Shown here one piece after another: positions 49,801-61,800 of a stretch of 64,000 nt of DNA. The notes below the pieces were generated by a model, which was given only the letters and a program-made list of their open reading frames with translations, did no database searches and had not been told where the DNA came from. Each line of letters opens with the position of its first letter. Position 1 is the stretch's first letter. Both the position numbers and the translations under genes were made by a program. The DNA comes from Lanius collurio. Lineage: Eukaryota; Chordata; Aves; Passeriformes; Laniidae. Where the stretch lies: the NCBI GenBank assembly GCA_020086605.1, contig JACBWW010000041.1, positions 1,905,947 through 1,969,946 of the forward strand, in the 5' to 3' direction.

Positions 49801-52800
49801 CTGAGTACATTAATACATTTCTTCTGTAATGTTCTAAAGTGCAAGCTGGCTCTGAAAAGAGATTTTTTTTTTTTTGGCAAGCTGTGCAATCCCTTTAATG
49901 AAATTTTGACATACCATGCAGCAGTTTTATGACAGATGCTTAACAATTTCATTTGCTATTCAGCTTGAGCAACTTTTTGAATTTTAGCTTCCAGTCCAGA
50001 ATATAAATTTGGGCGTGACAGTTTCATGGGAAAGGCAAAAAAAAAAAAAAAAGGAAGAAGAAGAGAAGTTCTTTGTATCATTAAGTGCCTGTGTATAAAT
50101 ACACTGCTTTATCTCCTCTGTTTCTTCCTGCTGTATTTTAAATAATTAAAAGCTTAACATCAAGGCATAGATCTTCTTACCCCAGAGAGCCATGAAGACT
50201 GAGAAGAAGACAGTTGCAGGGTTATCAAACAGATGACTTGCACGGGCAGTGGCACAAGCAGAGCTCATCTTCCAGTAACTGCACGTTTTGTCACACAAGG
50301 GACACATGGTGATGTTGTTTCTCTGGTCACACATCTCCATACTGCAACAAAGCCACCAGAGAGGGGAAAAGCACGGTCAGGATGGCTCCAGCTTCGTGCT
50401 CTGGTCATCTTTTCTCCCCTGGACAGCAGCTGTTTCTGTAGGATCATTGCATCCAATCCTACAGCACTGCAAGGGCTCAAATCCTCATGTAAGGCTGTCT
50501 CCCTCCCTCCTTCCCCAGCTCTATTTCCATTCCAGGGAATAAGAGGGAACATTAAGAAAGGCATAAGGCTCAATGCTTTCTACTCTAAGATCTTACAGAA
50601 AAATAAAATAAAATAATAAAATAAAATAAAATAAAATACATAAATAAAATAAAATAAATAACATAACAACATAACATAACATAAAACAAAATAAGATAAA
50701 ATAATAAAAAAAATAAAATAACAACATAACATAACAACATAAAATAAGATAAAATAATAAAAAAAATAANNNNNNNNNNNNNNNNNNNNNNNNNNNNNNN
50801 NNNNNNNNNNNNNNNNNNNNNNNNNNNNNNNNNNNNNNNNNNNNNNNNNNNNNNNNNNNNNNNNNNNNNNNNNNNNNNNNNNNNNNNNNNNNNNNNNNNN
50901 NNNNNNNNNNNNNNNNNNNNNNNNNNNNNNNNNNNNNNNNNNNNNNNNNNNNNNNNNNNNNNNNNNNNNNNNNNNNNNNNNNNNNNNNNNNNNNNNNNNN
51001 NNNNNNNNNNNNNNNNNNNNNNNNNNNNNNNNNNNNNNNNNNNNNNNNNNNNNNNNNNNNNNNNGCTCTCCAGCAGCTGGACTGATGGACACCAACAGCA
51101 GAGACAGGGAGAGCCGTGCTGGGTTTGGATCCACAACCACCCTCTGGGGAAGAACCTTTTCACATCCATCCTCAACCTCCCCTGACACAAATTCAGGCCA
51201 TTTTGCTACACAGAATATATAATTCAGCATCCAGCAAGAGATGCTGGGCTGAGGTGCCTCAAAGGCTGCATTTAAGATTTTATTCAGCTTTAAACCACAA
51301 GAAGCCAATGATTTCCACTCTTCCTTTTCATTAGGATATGGGCCAAGGGAAACAATGATCCCCATTACTGATTTGCAAAACTGAATCCCTCACAAAAACA
51401 GCTTCCTCTGAAACCTTCCACTTATCCTTTATTTCTTCAAATATATAAATAGTGCTCCTTAAACCTGATTTTTTTCCCTTATTCAATTCAGCCAACAGAG
51501 TGAACAAGAAATCAAACTCAATGGGGAACCAAGACTAAAACCAGTATCAGTACAGGGAGGGCAACAGGATTAATCTTGTTCCTAGACCAAACAGGATGTT
51601 AATCCCTAAACTCCAGGCTATTTTATCATGGGAAACTTGACAGATATCAAACTCCTACATGTCTCCAGTGAAATGCAGCAGAGAAAAGAAGGGCAAACCA
51701 GAGCCACGGCCCCAGCCCATTTCTGCTGCTCACATTTCATCACAGAGAAGTCCCACAGCAAACAATGTTCCTAGAGCAATTTTGGAATTCTCCTGCCAAA
51801 CCATTAACAGAGAATTTCCAAGCTGTATTATACAAATGGCTTGACTCATTTAAAAAAAAACAAACATCAAGCAACATCTCAGCTTTTACAGAAATATGAT
51901 GTCAAAAATATAAGTGGGCTGTGGGTTTTCCCCTCTGCAACCCAAAGTCATTAATCATTAATAATTCCCTTACAACAGTAAGAGCAGAAACTGAAACTTA
52001 GCAGCAGGCCTTTATTAAATAGCAACGTTCTTGAAAACTTCATTTTATTCTGCTTTAGGTTTCTTTCAACCACATTTTCCAAAAGTTTAAGGCCAACTGC
52101 CTGTGTCTGGGAGGCAATGGGACACCTCAACATCCACATGCAGCACTAGCTAAGCCCCTTTATTTTATATAGATTTTTTTTAAATTTTATTTTTAAAACT
52201 AAGTTTATGCTGGAAATTAGATTCCTTTTCTGTGATCTAAGCTGGTCAGGCGTATCAGGAAAACACTAAGCTGAGGAGATTTTGCATCAGTGCCATGTTT
52301 TAGTTTACTGCAACTTGAAACCAGATTTGTGCCTAAAGTACAAATGAATTATCTCATTTATTCTGACATTTATCAGCCTGATATTCAAAGCACAGCTTCA
52401 AAGACATGATTAGAGGAGATCAGTGTACTAGACCTAAATATTTACTTCATTTCTAGGCCTCAAATCTTTAATTTTCTTGTTAAAAAAGGCACAGACCTAG
52501 TGTAGCACTGGATAAGATTAAAGAAAGCTTCAAGAACCAGAAGAGACATGCCAAAACACACGAAAAGATTACTTGATGGAACTGAAAGTCAAAAGCCAAG
52601 GTAAACACTTCCAAACACCCAATGAACTCGTGAAATTAATGAATTTGGGAGGTTTGAAATAATAGCAATGAAGAAGATGATCTGGACTCTTTCAGAAAAC
52701 ATGGACTTACATCCTATTTTTAGTTGAGTGAAATGTTGCTTAATAACGAGAAGACAAATGTGTGGTATTTTTAACACGAATCAATAGAGGGAGGGAAAGA

Positions 52801-55800
52801 ACATCCACTGCCTTTTGATGAGCCATTTGCACCTGAAGGACCAGCAGACTGTCCATTTTGGGCACCTATTTTTATATATAAACCCTGAAGCTCTTTAAAT
52901 CAGTTTTTCTCACGACCTGAATGTCCAGAGTATTTCTTTGGAGAAAAAAAGCCAATCATGAAACTCACAGGGAAGGCAAAGTTTCAGGTCTGAAAGCCCA
53001 ACATATTTAACATCCAAATTTAGTAGCTCCTCCTGAGAGAACTGGTTGTCACCTCTCCATTTCAGTTTTTGCCTGATGCACAGACAAAAGCCACCCTCCT
53101 TTGGGGAAGGGTCATGGGGAGGATGCAGTAACTGAGCTTTGCATTGAAGAAATCAGCGTTGCCACAAAGGCTGAAAAATTTGGGGTTTTTCCTCATACTT
53201 CCTTAGTATAAAGTAGTACTTCCTACTTCCTTAGTACTTCCTTGGGAGAATTCCTTGTTTTATAACTTGTGTTATTCCTTGTTTAATAACTTGTTTTATC
53301 ACAATGAACATGTCTTTCACTATACAGACAATAACACCACAATTTACACCCTTAACTTCAGCAGAAAGTGATGCAATGCCTCAGTGTGCACGTCCACAGG
53401 GCAGAGAACACATCAAACGTTGCTGAGGACCTCTTATCCTGATAAATTTCAATATTCATCTTTCCCCATCACTTTCACACTTATGTTTTCAATTGCTGCT
53501 CCCTCCCACTCCTCCAGTTGTGGTCCTGAAGCAGGATTTATGCCCAATACAGACACCAGAAGATGACTGAGCCTATTCTCATCAGAGCAGGCCTGAAACA
53601 ACATCATCTGAACTTGAGGAGGAGTTATATGTCAGTGCTCTTGCCATTGTGGCATGAAATGCATCATTGCTGAGCTGGGTGCTTTGTACATACCCACACT
53701 CCATTCCTCATTTGGGCAAATTGAAATGCTGGAAAGCATTTTTTTCTCTTAAACTCCTTGGAATTTAGTGTCTCTTTGCAGCATTTTCTGCGAGGTTTTG
53801 GCAAAACCACCCAGATTCCAACAGGTGGCTCTTCAGGCTGGGAGTCTTGTGAATATATTAAACCCCCTTGTGCATCAACTTACTTTTCTGTCATTGGGCT
53901 CCACGTTTTCACCTTCATAGTCACCCTTTAAAGAGAGAGAAAATCTGCGTCATCCAGCGGGTTGTGCCAAGAACTGCTCTGCATCCTGCATACCCACGTC
54001 TCCCTCTCACTTAATGCATCAAAACCAGAAAAAGCAATCTGTAAAATAACGCTGTATTTTAGGAGCCCATTTGTCATGGTGCACTTTGTCTTCTGTCGTC
54101 GGGCACATTAGGAAAGAGCAATAGTGTCTGTCATGGGGGGAAAAGGAATGAATAAGTGATAAAGGTGGCCTAAAAATGTCAAGGGAAAGGATGCAGCGTT
54201 GCTGGGGTATTTGGGGAAAGAGAAGAAACCAGCTGAGAGAGCTGCTCCCTCTCCAGACTCTCCAAACACCCAGGGCTGGTTAGAGCTGAAGTTTTAATTT
54301 GCAGCTATTTTTTGATATGATAAAGGAGTAAACAAAGACAATAAATAACTTCTATACAAGACTATCAGTAGCTGTCCAAAGGTGTGAGGAAAGAACACAA
54401 TGAGAAGTTTATTTAACCTTTCCTTCTCGATTTCTACATGGCACTGCTGTAGTTTGAGAGCCCTGACATGTATGACAAACATCAAGCAGACAAAGAGGCT
54501 GCTCTGCTCTTGGGTGCTCCGAGATAAAGCTCTCACAGTCCCATGTAAAACCAGTGTGAGTGTGGGGAGTTGAAAGCCAGGAAGACACACTTCACCCTCA
54601 CATCCCAGGCTGGAAATCGGGCACCGGGCTCGACAGCCCTCGGACACTCACACAGGCCGTACATCAGGAGGGAGCAGCATGACTGCCACATCCCCCTGAC
54701 ATCTGCCAGGCTTTCCTGTAGGCTAAGAGCATGTGTTTGTCAGTTTGAGTTGTACCCTGAACCTCTAAATCAGGAGGACACCAGCACCCAGCTGTGTGCA
54801 CCTCTGGCAGGATGGGGGTCCCCGGCTCGGCTGTGAGTGCCACCAGAGTTCCTGAGCTCTCACTGACCCTCTCGATGAACACCACAGCTGAACACACTCT
54901 TGACATCTCACTGAGCTGCTCACAAGCAGATTTCAGCAGTAGGAAGGTCCACAGTCACACCCAGCCCCATGGAATATGGGATTTCAGATCCTTGCTTATG
55001 GTTTTTCCTGGTTGCACAGACACACAGCTACCGACACCTCTGCAGGGGGATGTGGCCAAGGGAACCAGCTCCTTGGTGCCCTGGGAACGAATGTGGTTCC
55101 TGGCACTGCTGCCAGGGATCTTGGGGGCAGAAGGTCAGGAAACAACAGAGGAATTTCATTTGCTAAAACACTGAAACAACTCTTCTAATGTTCAAACTTA
55201 TGATCATTGGACAGAGAACAGAAGTGGGGAATTCCTTAAAAACAGGCAGAGGGATGGAAACAACCTGCAGAAGTTACTGCAGTCCTGACACAAGGGAGAA
55301 GAAAGTCAGTCATGTTTGGGATGATGCCACCAACACGTCACACACGAGGGATTTCCTGGTGACAGACAGCAGACGTGTAAAATATAGTGCGAGATCACTT
55401 ACGTCATGCAGAGGATATGCAGCACTGTAAACTCCATTGGCAAGCAGGCTGGTGATCCCTTGAAAAATAAAGACATAATAGTTATTTATAATTTCAAGGT
55501 TAGACAGCCTCACTTCATCATCCTTCCTGGAGATTTCCCTCAAAATAACAGCCATTTGATCAGATAATGATTTTGCTGCCATCTCATTCCTTTCCATGTA
55601 GTTTCATTTTTAATCATATAGGTTATTATACATGACTCATTTTATGAAATGGAGAACTGCAGAGAGCAAGAGGAAGTCATATATATTTGAGAATCAAGAA
55701 TTAGAAGCCAATGACTTGAAATTAGTCATTAAAATAAATTACATTTTCTGAAAAGTCAGTTTGATTTAAAGGCAAGCCTGAAGATTTGAAAGTGTAGCAG

Positions 55801-58800
55801 AAGGCTGGATCACAGGAGAATGTGCTGGAATTGATGGCACAGGGGAACACACACCCACACGCATCACCCACGCAAAGTTTTGAATTCAGGGTTCAGACTG
55901 ATCAGAGAAGTTGTAGGGAAAGCCTTTGCGAAGACCTTGGTGTAATACTTACCATATTTACCACATTTTCGTCTTTTATTTAAAAGGGCAGTTTCCTTCT
56001 TTCTTCCCTCTCCTTTCCCTGTTTACACAGCCGTTCATTAGTGACATGCATGAGGCTGAAAGCAATTAGTGCTTCATCTATTCAATGTCTGTGGCACAAG
56101 GGACTGGGACGAGCCCTGCCTTTCCCAGGGTGGTGTCGCTCCTTAACTGGGGCCAGAGGGAGGAGTTGGTGTGGAAGTTTGGAGCAGCACTGCCCCATTC
56201 CCAAAGGTGGCTGCACCTCGACCTTTGGAGGGCTGTAGCTCATTAATTCCCTAATATTCTTTCCTCCAGCAGCTGCTGGCTTTAATAGAGCTACTTCCAA
56301 TTCTGTTCACCACATCTGGAGGTGTCACGTCACCCATGAGCACACATTTGGGGATGGAATGAGCCAGTTTTGGGTGCTGAGTCAGAGCTAAGTCAAGCAC
56401 TTGTCTTTGTACAGGGCAACGGTGATTAATGCCAACTGAAAAAAAAAATTATCTATAAATCTGGCCACTGGCATTGGGGAGGATGTGAAAGGACTTAAAA
56501 AAAGAAAAGAAAAATGAGGTGTACAGTGTGCCCCATGCTGCCCATCACTTCAGGACTAAGAAAAGAGTGTGGGACTGGATTTGAAAGAACAACCACTATG
56601 AACCAGGAACCAGCTCACTGTAGAGTCATTTTTGATTGCTCTTGAAATGAGGATTGTTCAAGTTCATTAACATTTTCAAGATACTAATCACCTGCTGCAG
56701 GAGCAGCTCCAGAAGTGCTCAGTATCTTGCGGTATCATTAATTTTCAAAGCCCTATTTAAGATTATACAGGTCTATGAATTGTCTGCAAATGTTTCCACA
56801 CTCCTGGCAGAAACAACTGGTGAGCAGATAAATTATTTTCCAAGGGCTTTGAGAAGAGCTACATAGTCCCTTTCTACAGATCTGGATTTAACAGTGAAGA
56901 CAGATCCACATTTTCACAGATTTTCCTAATAAATAACAAAGGCTGCAGTGTTCCCCTGGGCAGCTGCCTTTTTCCTGCTGGGCAGCAGTGCTGCAGCATT
57001 ATCTGTGTTTGTTTAAATCTGTTTGCCACCTCTGCTGGGCTGTAACTCAGCATTCCAGCCCTGGAACACAAAGGAGCTGATTGAGTTATGCTGGGCTGGC
57101 CTGATGGCATTTTCATTAGCAATATTGTGTGGTCTTGCCAGTCTCAGGTAGAGGAACCATCCAGGAATCCCAGCACTCTACTATCCATTAGTATCTTCCC
57201 TATTCAACTAATCCCTACTGTGTTTCCCATTTTCTGGGGGGGAAAAAAAAAATATTCAACTGAGAAACCAATTCCAAGGCAAGAATTCAAACTGAGCTGT
57301 GTGACTTTCCCCTTCCAGGAGTCCAAAGATGTAATTTCCAATGAAAATGATCCAGTATCAGACTCGGAAAGGATCTCAAAAGTCACACAGTAATTTGGAT
57401 TTCCCATGCTACAGAGAACAGCACTTCTGTTAATACTGGCTGGACACCAAATTTTAGTGTATATAAGGAGTCAACAATTGTGCATTGTGTGTTGTGACTT
57501 CGACACAAAAGTCAAAGCATGGAAATAATTTGTGGCGTAATTGTTCTTCTATTATTTGATGTCTTTCTAAGCAGCTGATGGGTCAATATTGAACAGAACT
57601 ACCTGTAATTCAAGTTCCCATTGTTTTATTGAACTGCTTGTAGGCAAATAAATGCTGTAACAGATTTCAACAGTCACCAAACATTTTCTTCCATGTTCAT
57701 GCACTTTTCTCGCTTTGTTTGAGAATTCGCTCTTCCACCTTATTTGTTTGGATTTACAATTAACTATTTGTTAGCTTTGGTCCCACAGTCAAGTGTATAT
57801 CTGTGCATCATGAGATGTATAAAATAAAGTATTTAACAGCTGAGCACGATCAGCTGCCAAAAAACCTTTAAGGTGGCCTGATTTGCAGTTTGTCTTTCTT
57901 AGGAGTTTAATTCTTACAGCACAAACCCTAAGGCTAAAGTCCTAAAACTCATGGTCGTGGCAGTACAAACTTCACATCCTTTGACTTGCAGCACCTGTTC
58001 TGAGGGCTGAGGAGCCAAGTCCCAGGGCAAGCCTTGGTCCCTGGCAGTTCCATGGGGCTCATCTCAGTTCAACTCAGGGCGCTCATCGGTCAAGACCATT
58101 TCACTCAAGTCACTGGAAAACCATCCCACCATAAAAAAAAGTGGGGGTCCTGCTTGAAAGGAATGGGCCAAGCCACAGTTTTCCCTGCAGTTGTTGGAAT
58201 TCATGGAAACACCCTCAGGGAGTGTAGAACACAGCACATCTCATCTGCTGGTTTATGTCACCTTCCAGCCCTGCTGCAAGAGGCCTAAGACACATCTGCA
58301 GGGGCTACATGCTCACTTACCATTTAATTTAGAGTCAAATCTATAAATTCACATTTGAAAAAATGTCAAACAGCTACATAAATTACATTAGATTTTCAAA
58401 TAAAACAATTACATCCACATACATCAAATTAGAGAGCAGGGGAAAAACCTAAACTCCACAGCCATTTACAACATGTAATTATTTTCAATACCTGAAAAAG
58501 ATATTGATCTTGAAGCTAAATAAAGTTCCTTACCCATGCTATATTTTGCTTTGGTACATGTCGTTCTTTTCAATATTTCATAAACCTACAGAAACAAAGA
58601 AAGGAAAGGGTTACTTCAGACACTGCCAGTGAAAAGCACAATCTTTTTGTGTGCAGCTCAAATATTGGCCAAACCAAGCTGTCGATGAAGTCATCATTCT
58701 GTAATAAAAGTCATGGTATTCAGGAGGGCTCGGAGCTCTCTGTGCTGTGCTTTCTGCACAGGAGAGAAAAGCTTAACTAAATAGTCAGCCAGCGAGAGAA

Positions 58801-61800
58801 CTGATGGGGGCAAACAGGGTTACATCTACCCCCTGGCATAACAGAAATGCTATTTTTGCTCATGTTAGCCATTGATCAAAGCTCAGGGGTGTTCTTCCCC
58901 CTGGAGCAGCTCTTCCCTCACCTCTGAGGGCGCGGGCTGGCTCCATCCCAGGGACCCGAGCAGAGCTGCGGGCTCAGAGCGTGTACAGAGCACGCAGCCG
59001 TTTATCAAACTGGACTAACACAGGCTGACCTTAACATCTCTGAGCCTGCCTGACCCCGGTGGCAAAACAGATGTATTTATTTTGGGATTTATTGCATTTA
59101 TTGCTGAGTAACCTTTGCACAGCTCAGCAGGCTGCCCAAGAGGTTCAGCTTTGGGCCGCTGCCGTGCAGTGATGCTCTGGGGCCAGGCAAGCAGGCAGCA
59201 CAGGGAAACCTGGAGCAAAGGCTCCTCCTGCCCACTGCCTGGGCTGTCTGGGGAGCTGGGGACTGTTCCCCAGCTCCCTAATCTGTGTGCTAACTTGACT
59301 CTTGCTCAATTCACTGGAGGAAGCGAGTGAGGGCATCCGGGGCAAGTCCCACAACTCGTCTGTCTGATGTCTTGTAACCCCAGTGAGTTAAAGCGCTGTC
59401 ACAGAGAGATTTCCAGTTATATAACATATATTTTTTTTTATTTTCTTTTTTAATAACTAAAAGGTCTTTGGCTTAGTTTCTATTCATCAAAGAGTCACGG
59501 GTAGTGACTAGATTCCTGTTCATTTTGCAGTAGGCAGGAGGGTCAATATTTGCACTGCAGTTCAAAAATACATATGAGAAAGGCAGGGGAGAACTTTAAG
59601 AAAGAAGAATACAAACAGCAATGCACACAGAATAAAATGGTGTTGGGAAACATTCAATATGTTCTTCATTACTGGGTGATTTACAGGGATTTCACACAAA
59701 GCAGCACAGCAGCAGCATTATTGTTACAAGCCCAGTGTTCCTTCAGTCATTTAAAAAAAACCCTGTCCCTCCTTTTCCTCTAAGTCTCTGCTCTGAACTC
59801 CTGTTTCAGTCCATTTTTTGGTGAGTCTTGCTCACCCTCTTGTCCCATGGAGCCATTTTATCTTGCTGCCTTGCTCAGCCTGCCATGAAATTTAACTCTT
59901 CATTTGTTAAGTTCCTTGCACTTACAAGGATTTTTTACTATACATCCGGACACATAAAAGAAAGCCTACAAACAAAACCCGGCCTTTTTTTGGGGGGGTT
60001 TCCCAATCTCAAGTTAAATGTTTTATTTGCAAATAAACTGACTCAATGTTTGCCTTTCCCTTCCCTATTTCTGTGCTCCTACATTTGCCTCCCCTGGTCC
60101 AGCCCCCATAACCTGCTCTCACATCAAACCCCTGCACTTCAAGCTGGAAGGGAACTGCCCTGTGGAGTAAGATAGAATTTCAGAGCAGGAAAGAGAAGTC
60201 GTTTATCTCACACCCCTTATCACCACAGCAATGAAAGGCAGCTATGACTGGCATAGAAGCTCTTTTGGAAACCACTTGGCATCCCCAAAGGCTGATGTTA
60301 AATTTAAGATAAAAGCACGCTGGCAGTCCCATTCCAAGGCACCAGTTAGGAGCAGGGGAATGGGGCAAGGAGTCCCTGTTATCCTTTGAAATGTGCTGCA
60401 GCCAGGGCTGCTTGGCACGGCCCCTTCCAGCTGCCCTGGATGTCACACGAGCTGGCCTTTCAATTCCTCCTGTGGTGGCTGTCAACGAAGCTACACCTTC
60501 CTCCCCAGCTCTCTTTTATGTTCTGTAAGTCAGATAAAAGCCATCAACCACAATACTTTCAATACCATTACAGAGAATTCCCCCCCAAAACTAGAAATAA
60601 TATTCCCTGTAAATACCCAGCTGTTTCACTGGAATTTGTCTCGGGATATTTCCCAGCATTTTGCAAAAACAACAATGCACAGTTACAAAAAGTTAAACCA
60701 GTCATGGGTGCAGGCAGCTGCTGGGCAGAAGCAGTGGTAAAATCTAAATATTTCCAGCTGGTAATATCTCTACTAAGAAAAGTACCTGTGAACCAGAAAG
60801 AAGATCCAAATTATTTTCCAAAAGGCAGCGACCTGTTAGCATCAAACACTACTCAGCACTAAATCTGGAAGGGCTTTCTTTATAATTTTAGTACCTGATG
60901 GCACAGGAGATCCTTGGCATTTGGTTAAGAAAGATAAACTTGAACAGGCATTGTTCTAAAGCTGTTAACACCACGACTGAGGCAATATCCACCATAAATT
61001 ATTTATAGGCAGAACTTACTATAGTGCTCCTCGTTTTACTGTCGAAGAAGGAATCTTTGTCAGACAAATCAAATCTGTTAAAAGATTAGAAGGAAGCCCA
61101 TTAGGTCAGAAAAAAAAAGTCAGTAATTTCCTGTTCTTGTTGATCCCTTCAATATTTTAATTTCTCCTGGGGATCTCTCAGAGCTCACATTAAAGAACAG
61201 CTTGCAGAAACCCTGTGAAAAAGCAAGCCCAACCCAACTCACACAGTTTAAAGAGTCTGCTTATACATTTCACTGGTTTTATGTCTTTATAGGTTTTTCA
61301 GCACAGAAGAGAACGTTGGTGCTCATTTAAGTTGAATCCCTGACCACTGCTGGCCTTGAATTTCCCCTCCTAATCTTTAATTTTCCCTGTGAGGCAGCTG
61401 TTTCCTCCCTTATTCAGCAGAGACACAGGTGGTCTCACTGGAAAAGCCACCTGCAAACAGTGTGAGGCCCATCCATGTCTACAGTCAGGAACATCTTCTG
61501 GACCTTCTCTGAGCCTCCAGGAACACCCCACACTCAGCAAACACAAAAGTACATTTCCTGCAAGCCCAAGGGCAGGCCAAGATGTCCCATACATGGGCTG
61601 GCCCAGCCCCACCAGTGCCCTGCATCTCTGGATGCAGCACCAAACTCCCTGTGAGTGCAGGGGAGAGATGCTGCCCTGGGATTGGGGTTTGTTCCAGCTG
61701 GCACACCCATTAACACGACCTCCAAAGTGACTCCTCTGGGATGCTGGCCAGGGAAGAGCAGCAGCAGAGCAATCCAGGGCAGCAGAAGCTTTGGCTGGGC

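Noticed and set aside
50580..51365. 261-codon minus-strand frame
   Set aside because: Crosses the gap and the AT-rich minisatellite; not a coding sequence.
53690..53720. Minus-strand 'NEEW...VGMYK' resembling the start of the missing ANO1 segment ('YEEWARYGVFYK')
   Set aside because: Only the EEW and a few scattered residues agree, one or two residues would have to be deleted, and there is no acceptor AG in frame before it. It is most likely a chance match.
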